A DNA stretch of 64,000 nt from Rudaea sp. 3F27F6 (GTDB lineage: Bacteria > Pseudomonadota > Gammaproteobacteria > Xanthomonadales > Rhodanobacteraceae): positions 1 to 64,000 of the forward strand of contig NZ_SCNG01000002.1 in the NCBI RefSeq assembly GCF_005503555.1, written 5' to 3'. The first letter of the stretch is position 1. Every line of letters begins with the position of its first letter. This document shows positions 17,935 to 27,475 of the stretch, one piece after another. The notes under the pieces are model-generated. The model ran no database searches. It was not told the DNA's origin and saw only the letters and a list, made by a program, of their open reading frames with translations. The translations under genes and the position numbers were made by a program.

Positions 17935-19170
17935 TCAACACGACTTCGGCAACGGCTTTCCGTCGAGCCGATCGTGCAGCCAGTCGAGGGCGTGTGACGC
18001 GTCGAAGGTGTTGTGGCTCTTGTCTTCCTGAAAATCGACGTCGATCTTCGTGCCGAGCTTGCAGGCGTCCTCGATCGCCTGTTTGGTCCATGCCGGATTG
18101 ATGTATTCGTCCTTGCCGACGTAGATCACGAGCATCGGCGCATCGGCCTTGCGTTGCGGCACGGCCAGTGCCTGCAGGTTGGCCTGCAGCTTGAGCGTCG
18201 CCTCGTGCGTCGCCGGCTTCAGTTCATCCGGCTTCATCTGCAGCGCAGCGGCGGTGCGCGCGGCCAGATCCTTGCAGCTTCCGAGCACGTCCCAATTCGT
18301 CTTCACCGAACCGCGGCGGTATTGGTCGGCATCGAAGTCCGAATGGACCCAGGCCTGGGTGATCAGCATCGCGACATACGCCGCGCTCTGTATCGGCGTC
18401 ATCGCCCCGTCTTCCGCCATTTGCGCGTAGCCGGAAATATTCGCCGCCGGCACAGCGTTGACTGCACCGAGAAGCCGCAGCTCGGGCGCGTACACCGGCG
18501 CCTGCTCGGCCGCCGACCACGAAGCCCCTCCTCCCTGCGAGTTGCCGACGGCCACCCAGCGATTGGAGATCACGCCGGGTTTCGCGTTGCGCAGCGCACG
18601 CACTGCATCGATGACGTTGTAGCCCTCGGTCTTGTTGTCCAGATAGACATGCTTGCCGTCACCGCCGAGGCCCTGATAGTCGGTGAACGCAACGGCGTAA
18701 CCGGCCTTCAGATAAGTCACCACCACGACCGCCATGCCGTAGAGGTTCGGCGAACTCGATGGGCCGCAGTCGGCAGTCACGCCCGTGGTGCCGTGCGCGT
18801 GCGAAAGCACGGGCCAGCCGCCCGACGGAGGCGTGCCCGAAGGAATGAACAGCGCGCCGGTGACGACGCTGTGCTGGCCGTCGCTCGAGGTGGAGCGGTA
18901 GCGCACGCGTAGCGCTTCGGCACCGAGATCGCGAATCGATGGATCGATATCGGCGTACGGCTTCACTTCGACGATGGTGCCGGGCGCTTCGCTGGCCGGC
19001 GTGGAAGCGGTGGGCCGAGCGAGCGGTGCCGCCGCTGAACCTGCTGATTCGTCGCGGCCACTGCAGCCGGCAAGTACGACAAGCCCGGTCCATCCGAGCA
19101 GCCCCAACCACCGCCGCCGCCTTTCGCCCACCACTCGCACAGTCGGCACGAACTGCCCGGACCGGCTCAC
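17935..19170 (-). CDS. Lipoprotein alpha/beta hydrolase (secretory-lipase-like)
   Basis: 411 residues from a GTG at 19170 that overlaps the TGA of the TonB receptor (GTGA), so it is translationally coupled. A lipobox, VVLAGC, lies near residue 38, predicting a lipid-anchored periplasmic or surface protein. The hydrolase core has the nucleophile serine in GNSQGGGAS, a candidate aspartate in IYVGKDEYIN and histidine in DKSHNTFDA. The order and spacing resemble the secretory lipase (LIP) family. Cysteines are numerous. Coupling to a signalling TonB receptor suggests that it cleaves an ester in the imported ligand, for example a siderophore or lipid ester. The ligand is unknown. Confidence 0.88.
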   Translation of the reverse strand: MSRSGQFVPTVRVVGERRRRWLGLLGWTGLVVLAGCSGRDESAGSAAAPLARPTASTPASEAPGTIVEVKPYADIDPSIRDLGAEALRVRYRSTSSDGQHSVVTGALFIPSGTPPSGGWPVLSHAHGTTGVTADCGPSSSPNLYGMAVVVVTYLKAGYAVAFTDYQGLGGDGKHVYLDNKTEGYNVIDAVRALRNAKPGVISNRWVAVGNSQGGGASWSAAEQAPVYAPELRLLGAVNAVPAANISGYAQMAEDGAMTPIQSAAYVAMLITQAWVHSDFDADQYRRGSVKTNWDVLGSCKDLAARTAAALQMKPDELKPATHEATLKLQANLQALAVPQRKADAPMLVIYVGKDEYINPAWTKQAIEDACKLGTKIDVDFQEDKSHNTFDASHALDWLHDRLDGKPLPKSC

Positions 19171-21875
19171 AGCGCATACCTCACGGTCAAATAGTACGAC
19201 CGCGGCGATTGCGGCTGGAATGCGTTGTTCATCACGTAGCCGCGACGATCGGTGAGGTTGTCGATGTTGAAGCGGAAATCCAAACGGTTCCATTTGTAGG
19301 CGGCAAACGCGGACACCTGAGCGAGACCAGGCAGGTGTACGTCGTAATGCCAGTCTCCGCCGAGCACGCCGCTCGTGGACGTTTGCGCATGCAGCCAGCC
19401 GCCGAGGCTGAAGCCTTGCAGCGGACCTTCTTTGAATGTGTATTTGGCCGTGAGGTTCGCGGCCTGGCGCGGCGCCGACCCGAAGCGCATGCCGATCTGC
19501 TGCGGCACGCCGGGATACTCGAGATACTTGGCTACGGGCAAGTCGGTGAAGTTCGCCGACAGTTGCCAGTTCTCGTTCGGCAACCAGGTCACCTCGGCCT
19601 CGAAACCCTGCGCGCGGCCGACGCCGCCGAGGTTGTACTCGACCAGCCCGCCGTTCTCGCCCATATGCGAATAGTCGGGCGTGGCGATATTGCTGAGATC
19701 GTCACGGAACACGGAAACGGTGCTCGTCACCGCGCCGTTGAGCCACGCCGTCTTCACGCCGAATTCTTTGCCGGTGCCTTTCTGCGGCGGCACCAGTTCG
19801 GTGGTACCCGGCTGGATGATCCCCGACGGCGTGAACGACTTCGAGTAATTGGCGAAGAACGCGGTATCGGCAAAGAACGAATCCGGCGCGAACGGTTTGC
19901 CGAGAATGCCGATCTGCGGCGTCGTTTCACTGGAAGCAGATTCCACGCCCTGGATGACTTCGCCTTCAGTCTTGGTATGACGCAACCCGAGCAGGACATG
20001 CAGGCGGTCGTCGAACATCGACATCTGCTCGGCCATGTAATAGGCGTGCGTATTGGCATGTCCGACGTCGTGCAGATTTTCCAGATTGGGCGTCGGAGAA
20101 ATCGCGTGCAGGATCGCGTTCTCATTTCCGAGCATCAGAGGACCGTCGCGGAAGAAATTCCACGGCAGGCCTTGCGCGTTTACCGGAGCCAGCGGGTAGA
20201 CCCAGAATCGCGCGTAGTCCAGCGACGAGTAGGACGCCTGAAAACCGACGAGCAGCGAATGGCTGATCGCGCCGGTATCGAACGAAAATGCCGCTTCGAG
20301 CTTGTTCTCCCATCCGGACCCGGCCTGCTTGCCGGTGAAGAAGCCGGAGGCGAGACCGTACGTGCTGACGTTGCCATCGGGTCCGAGCACCTTGGCGCCG
20401 CTCTGCAGCAGGGAAAGGAACCCCCAGCTGAAATCGACGTGGCCGAACGTGTCGCGTATCTGGATGTGGTCGTTGACCGTGTAATTGATCTCGGTACTCC
20501 AGAAGCGCGACAGCTCGTTGTTGTAGTTCTGCGGCCCGAGCACGTTGTAGCGCGCGCCACCCGGCAGATACTTCTCCACCGTGATCGTCTGCGGCGGCTC
20601 ATTGGCGCCGTAGTTCTGCGCGACCCAGTTGTCGAGGTACGTATCCTGCGGCGCACCCGAGCCGATGAAGCCCGGATGGCTGACCGGCAGCGTCGACACC
20701 TGATCCTTGTTCTTGATGTTGCGGTAGTTGAAGTTGATGCTCAGATCGTCGATCGGCTTCCAGGTCAGACCGAGGATGTAGGTGCGCTCGTTCTGCCCGG
20801 TCCAGTTGACCCAGCCATTGGCATTCTTCGCGTAGACGTCGACGAGATAGGCGAATTGGTCGTTCACCGGCCCGGTCGAAAAAAATTCGCCGCTGCGATA
20901 GGCCCAACTGCCGTACTCGCCTTCGAAATACGTCTGCGGCGTGAACGAAGGTTTCTTGTAGATGATGTTGATCGAGCCGCCCGGCGGCACGTTGCCGTTG
21001 AACACGGCCGATGGACCTTTCAACACCTCGACGCGATCGACGCCGGCGCTCGAACCGAGTCCGCCTGCGATCGAAAGAGAATCGAAGCCGTCGATCTGCG
21101 GCGTCACCGCATATCCGCGTACGCCGAAATTCGTGCCGACCTCGCCGCTGTTGTTCTGCCCTGTCACGCCGGTCAATGCACCGACCGCCGTCATAAGCCG
21201 CGAGGAACCGGTGTCCTCGAGAAACTGCGAATTGAGCGCGGAAATCGAGATCGGCGTGTTGATGATTTCGGTCACCACGCCCGTCGCGCTCGTCGCCGCA
21301 CTGGTGCGATAGCCGATCACCTGGACGGCGCCCATCAGCGACGGCTTGTTGCCGCCCTCCGCGGACCCGCTGGCTTGAGGGCTGCTCGTTGCCGGTGAAG
21401 CCTGCCCGTACGACGCAGAGGCAGCGGCTCGCGCTTCGTCTTTGTCTGCGTCCTTGTTTGCCGAATTGCCTCGCTGCGACGGCGCCGTGGCGCCGTCGTC
21501 GCCTTTCGCCCTCGCCCCCGACTGGCGAGCCGACTGCACAACGATGGAACGTGCCGAAGTTCGTCGGGCTTGAAGGGTCGTGCCTTGCAGCACCTGTTCC
21601 AGCGCTTGCTGAACGCCGAATCGTCCATGCAATGCCGGAGCGCGCATTCCCTCGACGATGCCGGATTCGAACAAGACGTTCGTGCCGGTGCGCTGCCCGA
21701 TGTCGCGCAGCGTCACGGCCAAAGGCTGTTCCGGCAAATCGAAATCGTAGATCAGTGCCGCGGCCGCGGACTGCTCGTGCGCGACCGGATTCTGTGCATG
21801 AAGCTCTTGCGAAATAGCTGCCGACAACGCGCTTGCTATGACCAGCGCAAACCTTCGATCAAGATGACGCCACAT
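19167..21875 (-). CDS. TonB-dependent receptor with N-terminal STN signalling domain (FecA/FpvA type)
   Basis: 902 residues from the ATG at 21875 (MWRHLDRRFALVIAS), with signal cleavage after ELHAQ. An STN domain (about residues 38-115: YDFDLPEQPLAVTLRDIGQR, IVEGMRAPALHGRFGVQQAL) is followed by a low-complexity linker of about 60 residues rich in Ala/Ser/Lys/Asp. Then come the plug (RVEVLKGPSAVFNGNVPPGG) and a barrel ending SYYLTVRYAL. The STN domain contacts the anti-sigma factor FecR, so the receptor both imports its ligand and reports it. It is co-directional with fecI and fecR just upstream and coupled to the hydrolase lipoprotein downstream. The ligand is probably an iron chelate, but a carbohydrate or ester compound is possible. 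Confidence 0.92.
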   Translation of the reverse strand: MWRHLDRRFALVIASALSAAISQELHAQNPVAHEQSAAAALIYDFDLPEQPLAVTLRDIGQRTGTNVLFESGIVEGMRAPALHGRFGVQQALEQVLQGTTLQARRTSARSIVVQSARQSGARAKGDDGATAPSQRGNSANKDADKDEARAAASASYGQASPATSSPQASGSAEGGNKPSLMGAVQVIGYRTSAATSATGVVTEIINTPISISALNSQFLEDTGSSRLMTAVGALTGVTGQNNSGEVGTNFGVRGYAVTPQIDGFDSLSIAGGLGSSAGVDRVEVLKGPSAVFNGNVPPGGSINIIYKKPSFTPQTYFEGEYGSWAYRSGEFFSTGPVNDQFAYLVDVYAKNANGWVNWTGQNERTYILGLTWKPIDDLSINFNYRNIKNKDQVSTLPVSHPGFIGSGAPQDTYLDNWVAQNYGANEPPQTITVEKYLPGGARYNVLGPQNYNNELSRFWSTEINYTVNDHIQIRDTFGHVDFSWGFLSLLQSGAKVLGPDGNVSTYGLASGFFTGKQAGSGWENKLEAAFSFDTGAISHSLLVGFQASYSSLDYARFWVYPLAPVNAQGLPWNFFRDGPLMLGNENAILHAISPTPNLENLHDVGHANTHAYYMAEQMSMFDDRLHVLLGLRHTKTEGEVIQGVESASSETTPQIGILGKPFAPDSFFADTAFFANYSKSFTPSGIIQPGTTELVPPQKGTGKEFGVKTAWLNGAVTSTVSVFRDDLSNIATPDYSHMGENGGLVEYNLGGVGRAQGFEAEVTWLPNENWQLSANFTDLPVAKYLEYPGVPQQIGMRFGSAPRQAANLTAKYTFKEGPLQGFSLGGWLHAQTSTSGVLGGDWHYDVHLPGLAQVSAFAAYKWNRLDFRFNIDNLTDRRGYVMNNAFQPQSPRSYYLTVRYAL

Positions 21876-21992
21876 GGTTTCCCCGATTTTCCGTGGTGAT
21901 CCGATGTGACGTAGACGACCGACTGTAGCCAACCCTCAGCAGAACGAAAAATTTTTTTCGAAATGAGCAGGCTGCGCGGCGAGCCGCGTCGT

Positions 21993-22979
21993 TCATTGCC
22001 TGGTCAAGCGTATATGGCCGGCTTCTTCTTTCACCTTGAGCCCGTATATCGACGCAACGGATTGGGCGAAATCGAGGTTGTCTCCGGTGCGGTAGATACC
22101 GCTGACGCGAACTTGTCCAAGATCGGCGTCGTCGATTTGCACGCGACGCGGATCGTAGCGATTCATTTCCGCGACGGCTTCGCCGAGCGGAGTGCCGTCG
22201 AGAATCACTTCGCCGCGACGCCAGGCAGTCGCCGCGTCCGCACGTCGGACGTCCAGTTGCGGTCGTTCGCCCGCCCGTACGCGCAAGTATTGACCGGGCT
22301 TGAGCGTGATCGCGCCCTGCTCTTTCTCGACGGCCCATGAAACTTTCGCGGCCGACAACGACGCCACGCTGACCTTGCCTTCGAGCAGCGTCACATCCAT
22401 TTCGTCGGGCTCTTTGCGAACGACGAATGATGTGCCCAGTGCGGTCACTGTGCGATCGCCGACCAAGACGACGAAGGGGTGCTGCGCATCATGCGCCACC
22501 TCGAACAACACTTCGCCGCGCGACAAATGCACGATGCGCTCGCGTGCGCCGTAGTCGACGTCGACGGCGCTGTCCTGGTTCATGGAAAGCCGGGTGCCGT
22601 CGTTCAGGCGAACGCTACGCTGCTCGCCCATTCCCGTCGTGTACTGCACGCCGCGCGGCAGAAGCAGGAACACCCCCAATCCGAGAGCGCTCAGCACCAG
22701 CGCTGCCGCCGCCAAGCGCCAACGCGGGGGCTTTCTTTCGCGAGCACTCGGCGCGGCAACGCGCGCCAGACCGCGAATATCGACTTGGCCGGCCGTGTCC
22801 CAAATTTCGGTCACCCGCTCGAACGCTCTGGCGTGATCGCCGGAGCCCGCTTTGAGCCACGCCCGAAAGTCCGCTTCGAGTTCGGCGTCCCGGCCTGCTC
22901 CATGCAACTGAGCCAACCAAGCCGCGGCTTCAGCGTAGGCGGCGCGTGATGGACGAGGTGGAGTCATTCGATTGCTCAT
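21993..22979 (-). CDS. fecR: FecR-type anti-sigma factor/sigma regulator
   Basis: 328 residues. An N-terminal cytoplasmic part with the DUF4880-like AAAWLAQLHGAGRDAELEAD and WLKAG...HARAFERVTEIWD segments is followed by one membrane helix (about residues 82-100, LAAAALVLSALGLGVFLLLP). The periplasmic FecR domain (GEQRSVRLNDGTRLSMNQDS, VDYGARERIVHLSRGEVLFEV) and a C-terminal STN-like region complete the family pattern. The ATG at 22979 overlaps the TGA of the sigma factor gene (ATGA). It transmits ligand occupancy from the STN receptor to the sigma factor. The symbol is given by family. Confidence 0.92.
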   Translation of the reverse strand: MSNRMTPPRPSRAAYAEAAAWLAQLHGAGRDAELEADFRAWLKAGSGDHARAFERVTEIWDTAGQVDIRGLARVAAPSARERKPPRWRLAAAALVLSALGLGVFLLLPRGVQYTTGMGEQRSVRLNDGTRLSMNQDSAVDVDYGARERIVHLSRGEVLFEVAHDAQHPFVVLVGDRTVTALGTSFVVRKEPDEMDVTLLEGKVSVASLSAAKVSWAVEKEQGAITLKPGQYLRVRAGERPQLDVRRADAATAWRRGEVILDGTPLGEAVAEMNRYDPRRVQIDDADLGQVRVSGIYRTGDNLDFAQSVASIYGLKVKEEAGHIRLTRQ

Positions 22980-23458
22980 ATACGATCCATCCACTCGGCC
23001 AGGAACAAGACCGCCTTCGCCACCTGCTTCTCCACCGCACTGACGGTAACCCCCATACGTGCCGCGATCTGAGCATGACTGTAGCCCTCGACGCGATGCA
23101 GCAAAAATATCTCGCGCGTACGCGGACTCAACTGATCCAGCCCTGCACGCAGGCCGCGCAACCTCTGCTGCCCGAGAACCACGTCGTCCGGTGCCGAACC
23201 CGTTTGCGCAAGCGGAAGCGCCTCTACTTCTGCAAGCGAGACCGGACGCCAACGCGAGCGCCGGCGAATGTCGTCCGCGACCACGTTGATGACGGTGCGT
23301 ACCAGAAAAGCCTCAGGCTCCTGTACGTGTCGATCCTGTCGGTAGCGTTGCAATCGGAGGAACGCTTCCTGGATCGCTTCGTCGGTCTCGTCACTGGTCC
23401 TGCCGCGACTGTGCAGCAATTTGCGCAGCTTCAAGATGAGAACGTTCACCGCTTCCAT
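22976..23458 (-). CDS. fecI: FecI-like ECF RNA polymerase sigma factor
   Basis: 160 residues with region 2 (about residues 20-75: DETDEAIQEAFLRLQRYRQD ... AFLVRTVINVVADDIRRRSR) and region 4 (about residues 105-155: LDQLSPRTREIFLLHRVEGY, HAQIAARMGVTVSAVEKQVA). This is the short FecI subgroup that controls TonB receptors. It is the first gene of a four-gene operon with fecR, the STN receptor and the lipoprotein hydrolase. The sigma factor should recruit polymerase to the receptor promoter in the 117-bp gap 21876-21992. The symbol is given by family. Confidence 0.92.
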   Translation of the reverse strand: MEAVNVLILKLRKLLHSRGRTSDETDEAIQEAFLRLQRYRQDRHVQEPEAFLVRTVINVVADDIRRRSRWRPVSLAEVEALPLAQTGSAPDDVVLGQQRLRGLRAGLDQLSPRTREIFLLHRVEGYSHAQIAARMGVTVSAVEKQVAKAVLFLAEWMDRI

Positions 23459-23825
23459 GGATCAAAGATGACACGCGCGGGAAGCCCGCACCAGCGTGCC
23501 GGGAAGCAAACAACATTATTTTTTCAGCCGCCTGCGGATTATTCGCGCTCGCACGTCTACAGCATCCATGATCATTCGCGGCGCCTCTCACTAATCGGGC
23601 GAAGCGCTTGCGGACGACAGTGAAGCGAACGCCGATCCCTGACGGCCGCATCACCGTGCTCCACTATCGATATGAATCGCCTTTGGCTGCCAAAGCAAGG
23701 TGCGCCATTCCCAAGAACTGCTAAACGACTACACCCCTGCCGATTCGCTATGATCTTGCGCCTTGCAAAGACTTCCACCATGCCGGACTCGGCCGCAGTT
23801 CTCAGTACCGATTGGCGCCCTGGAG
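23459..23825. other. Divergent intergenic region, 367 bp
   Basis: This lies between fecI (minus) and the phosphoesterase (plus). It includes an AT-rich ATTATTTTTT stretch near 23515 that could be part of the fecI promoter. A full Fur box was not found and no gene is supported. Confidence 0.5.
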
Positions 23826-24722
23826 ATGTCGGGTAAAGCGATGATCGGGAAAAGAAGTCGAATGACACGGGCGGTCCGGCGCTGGTTACTCGGTGTTATC
23901 GGCCTATCGTTGGCGGCCCTCACGACCCTGATTCTGATCGGAATAGGCAACGCACGATCGACACCGGTCATGCGGGAGACAACGCTGCATCTGGCCGGGC
24001 TTCCGAGCAGCTCACGTTCGCTAAAGATCGCGCTGCTCGCCGACATTCATCTCGGCAACCGCGGCATGACGCCGGAACGGCTTGGCGAAATCATCAGTGA
24101 GGTCAATACGTCGCAGCCCGACCTGATTCTTTTGGCGGGCGATTTCGTCACCGGTCATGACGCAAGCGGCGCTGCCGATCGGGCCGCCGGGCTGACCGCG
24201 CCCTTTGCGCGTCTGCGCGCCCCGCTCGGAGTGCTGGCGGTGCTCGGCAACCACGACCACTGGACCGCGCCGGACGCGGTGCGCGCCGCATTGGCCGAGG
24301 CGGGCGTTACCGTTCTCGAAAATCAGGCGGTCCGGCGCGGGCCGTTCGCCATCGTCGGTATCGGAGACCGCTTCTCCGGCCACGACGATGCGCCATCCTC
24401 GCTGGCCGCGGCACACAGCATCGGAGGCGTTCCGATCGTGCTGACCCATTCTCCGGATATCGCCCCCGACCTGCCCGCCAGTCAGCCTCTCGTCCTCGCC
24501 GGACATACCCATTGCGGCCAGGTCGTTCTGCCATGGATCGGCCCGCTCGTCATGTATGCGCCGAGCGATCATTGGCGACAGCTCTACAATCCCCGCTATC
24601 GCTGCGGGATCGTTCGCGATGGCGCGCGTACCACCGTCGTGACGGCAGGAGTCGGATCAGGTACTTTCCCGCTCCGCCTTGGCGCCCTGCCGGACTGGTG
24701 GCTGATCACCCTAGAACCTTAG
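23826..24722 (+). CDS. Membrane-anchored metallophosphoesterase (YkuE/YaeI-like)
   Basis: 298 residues. One N-terminal membrane segment (RRWLLGVIGLSLAALTTLIL at about residues 15-34) precedes a calcineurin-like phosphoesterase domain with all metal motifs: ALLADIHLG, LLAGDFVTG, VLGNHDHW, a later HSPDIAP and AGHTHCGQ. This is the YkuE/YaeI group, whose members hydrolyse phosphodiester or pyrophosphate bonds of lipid-linked substrates at the membrane. In-frame starts exist at 23826 and 23841; the first is given because GGAG precedes it. It is monocistronic. The exact substrate is unknown. Confidence 0.85.
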   Translation: MSGKAMIGKRSRMTRAVRRWLLGVIGLSLAALTTLILIGIGNARSTPVMRETTLHLAGLPSSSRSLKIALLADIHLGNRGMTPERLGEIISEVNTSQPDLILLAGDFVTGHDASGAADRAAGLTAPFARLRAPLGVLAVLGNHDHWTAPDAVRAALAEAGVTVLENQAVRRGPFAIVGIGDRFSGHDDAPSSLAAAHSIGGVPIVLTHSPDIAPDLPASQPLVLAGHTHCGQVVLPWIGPLVMYAPSDHWRQLYNPRYRCGIVRDGARTTVVTAGVGSGTFPLRLGALPDWWLITLEP

Positions 24723-25046
24723 CGCATGTTTTTGCGCTGAGCGCAGGCGCAGCGCTTTGAGTCGTCGTCAGCACTCCGATTCGCTTCAAGAGCTGACGAG
24801 GATTGCGCAGGCGCCGTAGTCCCTGCCGTTCAGAACGCCTTGAACTCTTTTGATCGCACTCGGACCCGGCGCCCCGCTTTGCCGTAGCCGCGCCGGTCGG
24901 GAAAAGAATTCGGCTGCCTGAGCGCGGATCGCGACGTTTTTGCCGGCAATGGCATCTTTGATCTCAATACCGTGACGTCCTTTTCGAATCGAGGGCGTGA
25001 ATGCCGGCGTTTCGATTCCGTTCGCCGATTGCCAGACGAGATCGCC
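24723..25046. other. Intergenic region, 324 bp
   Basis: This should contain the promoter of the serine hydrolase. A minus-strand open frame crosses it, but it has no start signal or recognisable content, so it is not called. Confidence 0.4.
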
Positions 25047-26456
25047 ATGATCCATAGAGATGCCTGGAGAACTGCAAAGCAGATTGCTGCGTGCATCCTG
25101 GTACCGGGTCTCCTTGCCGCATATGCCGTCAGCCCTGGCGCACGCGCAAAAGACAATCCAGAGGAATTCATTGCAAAGTTCATGCGCGATGAACATATCC
25201 CCGGCCTGTCGATCGCCGTAGTGCGTGACGGCGTTCTCTTCGCCGCGAAGGGCTACGGGATGGCGGACTTGGAGACGAATACTCCCGCAACCGCCGCAAC
25301 GGTCTACAAGACGGCCTCACTGAGCAAGATGGTGATCGCCGATGCCGTGCTTCTTCTCGCACAGGACGGAAAGCTGTCGCTGGACGACGATGTGACCAAG
25401 TATCTGCCCGGCAGGCCCGAAAACTGGAAAGGCATAACGATCAGGAATCTTCTGACCCACACCTCGGGAATCGTGCGCGACCCTCCCGAGTACCATCCCT
25501 ACCAAGAGCAGGCGATAGCAGACGTCATCGAAGCAACCTATCCCGTACCACTCAAGTTCCCGCCCGGTGAGGGGTGGCTCTATTCCAATGTCGGCTACTA
25601 CATTCTGGCCGAGATCGTCACCAAAGCCAGCGGCGAACCTTGGGACCGATTCATTGCAGCAAAACTGTTTGCGCCCGCGCACATGACATCGACGCGGACA
25701 ACGACCGCGGTCGAGATCGTCCCGAATCGTGCGAGAGGCTACCAATGGACCGACGGGCGCATGACCAACGCCGAAGACTGGATCGCGATACGACCGAGCG
25801 GCGCCTTCCTGTCCACAGTGTTGGATCTTGCCAAATGGGATGCGTATCTGGCCCACGGCAGCCCGGTGTCCACGGCCAACCGCAAGCTCGCCTGGACGCC
25901 GGCCACATTGAAGAGCGGAAAGCAAACCACCTACGGTTTCGGTTGGGGCATCGACTCGTTTCTGACCCACTCGCGCATTCACCATAACGGCCAATTCCCA
26001 GGCTTCCGCTCGGACTACGAGCGGCTCGACGACGGCAAGCTGACCGTGATCGTGCTGGCCAACTCCGATCGTGCCAATTTGGAATCATTCGCCTTGAAGA
26101 TCGCGGGTTTCTATGACCGCGGGTTTTCCATTCCTCCCTTTCGCCTCAGTGCAGAAGCGCCGGCTTCGGCGAAGATCGACGGCGGCCCGCTATCGATTGT
26201 CATCACCGCGAAAGACGAGGGTTCCGTGGCACCGGATAGCGTCGTCGAGATGGAAATCTGGGATGCCTCCGGGAAAGCCGTCTACAAGCAGAATCAAGCG
26301 AATGAAAATTTCGCCATGGGCGAAACACGCAGCTACCGTTTTTCCTGGACCCCGGCGAAAACCGGACGCTACAGCGTGAACGTGGGGGTATACGGCCACG
26401 GCTGGGTTCCCAGCTATGCGTGGAAATTGGACGCTGCCGCGATTGTGGTGGAATAG
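25047..26456 (+). CDS. Serine hydrolase, class C beta-lactamase fold, with C-terminal beta domain
   Basis: 469 residues from the ATG at 25047. A signal peptide ends near residue 34 (PGARAK). The penicillin-binding-type active site is intact: SLSK (S91-K94), a YSN triad in WLYSNVGYY, and a late HHNG box replacing the K(T/S)G of PBPs. The beta-lactamase domain ends near residue 345. The last 120 residues are a separate beta-sandwich-like domain (IVITAKDEGSVAPDSVVEME) that may bind substrate. Such proteins are periplasmic esterases, D-aminopeptidases or carboxypeptidases; the reaction cannot be set from sequence. It is the first of four relatives in this window and stands apart from the others. 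Confidence 0.88.
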   Translation: MIHRDAWRTAKQIAACILVPGLLAAYAVSPGARAKDNPEEFIAKFMRDEHIPGLSIAVVRDGVLFAAKGYGMADLETNTPATAATVYKTASLSKMVIADAVLLLAQDGKLSLDDDVTKYLPGRPENWKGITIRNLLTHTSGIVRDPPEYHPYQEQAIADVIEATYPVPLKFPPGEGWLYSNVGYYILAEIVTKASGEPWDRFIAAKLFAPAHMTSTRTTTAVEIVPNRARGYQWTDGRMTNAEDWIAIRPSGAFLSTVLDLAKWDAYLAHGSPVSTANRKLAWTPATLKSGKQTTYGFGWGIDSFLTHSRIHHNGQFPGFRSDYERLDDGKLTVIVLANSDRANLESFALKIAGFYDRGFSIPPFRLSAEAPASAKIDGGPLSIVITAKDEGSVAPDSVVEMEIWDASGKAVYKQNQANENFAMGETRSYRFSWTPAKTGRYSVNVGVYGHGWVPSYAWKLDAAAIVVE

Positions 26457-26473
26457 GATTTTGCATTTCGTGC

Positions 26474-27475
26474 TCAGTGACTGAAGCCGACGAACGCCAG
26501 CCCTGCGGCGAACACGCCATAGAGCAAACCAAAGAGCATCAGGCGCAACGAGGTCAAGGCGCGTCGCCGCAGCAGTAGCCACAACCCGGAAATCGATATC
26601 ATCGTCACCACCGCTGCCAGGATCAGAGCCCGATCGAACATCCACGGCGTGAACCCGATACCGAGAGCGCTCGGCACCGTTGCCTGGATCATCATGGCGC
26701 CGCTGATGTTGGCGAGTGCCAAGCCGGTTTTGCCCTGACGCACCCAAATGATCGCGTTCATGGTTTCCGGCAGTTCGGTGGCTATCGGACTGAGCAGCAG
26801 CGCGACGATGGCGGGTGGAATGCCCAGCCACGGACCGATGTGCTCGAGTTGCGTCACGAACACATGGGAAGCGCCGAAGATCAGCACCAAGGCCAGGACG
26901 GTTTGAACGAGCGCCCAGGTCAGCGGCGGCGCAGGGTCGCGCGGGCGAAATTTCAACGGCCCCAGTTCTTCGCCTTCGTGCGGTGTGCCCTCTTGGCGCA
27001 TCTCCACCCAGAAGTACGCTGCGTACGCGGCCAGAAACAGCCACCCCAGCCACGGTTTGATCGAAAACGCGACGAGGCCCAAGCCGACCTTGAGCGCGAA
27101 GATGATCAAGAACCAGCCCTGATCGCGGGCCAGATGGCCGTCGGTATCGGCGAGCGCCGCGATGCGCGCCCTGCCCGCAGTGAGCAGGAGCATGAGGCCG
27201 ACGACCGCATACGAAACCGTACTCAGCACCAGGGGACCGCCCAGGGCTGCGCCGACCCCGATGTTCTTGGCGGCCTCGTTGGTTCCGAACACGACAGCAA
27301 CGAAAGTCACCACGCTTTCTGGCAACGCCGTTCCAAAGGCGGCCAGGATGGTGCCAACGGCTTTCTGCGCCACGCCCGCGCGTCGCCCGACCCATTCGAC
27401 GCCGTTGACGAAAAACTCGCATGAAAGATAGATCACGCCGGCCGATAGCAGCAACAACACGACGGTGGTCAGCAT
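26474..27475 (-). CDS. Sodium/calcium exchanger family membrane protein (CaCA)
   Basis: 333 residues from the ATG at 27475, with about ten membrane helices in two inverted halves. Each half carries the alpha-repeat signature of the family: GTILAAFGTALPESVVTFVA in the first and LLLSPIATELPETMNAIIWV in the second. The ion-binding glutamates in LPE are present in both. It should exchange Ca2+ or another cation for H+ or Na+ across the inner membrane. The central hydrophilic loop is short (GTPHEGEELGPLKFRPRDP). It is convergent with the serine hydrolase and divergent from the nickel regulator, with no operon partner. Confidence 0.9.
   Translation of the reverse strand: MLTTVVLLLLSAGVIYLSCEFFVNGVEWVGRRAGVAQKAVGTILAAFGTALPESVVTFVAVVFGTNEAAKNIGVGAALGGPLVLSTVSYAVVGLMLLLTAGRARIAALADTDGHLARDQGWFLIIFALKVGLGLVAFSIKPWLGWLFLAAYAAYFWVEMRQEGTPHEGEELGPLKFRPRDPAPPLTWALVQTVLALVLIFGASHVFVTQLEHIGPWLGIPPAIVALLLSPIATELPETMNAIIWVRQGKTGLALANISGAMMIQATVPSALGIGFTPWMFDRALILAAVVTMISISGLWLLLRRRALTSLRLMLFGLLYGVFAAGLAFVGFSH

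Noticed and set aside
18939-21398. 819-residue open frame on the plus strand
   Set aside because: It is antisense to the STN receptor and hydrolase, which have full domain content and coupled starts.
24786-25196. 136-residue minus-strand frame across the start of the serine hydrolase
   Set aside because: It overlaps a well-supported gene, lacks a ribosome binding site and has no recognisable content, although its end reads somewhat protein-like.
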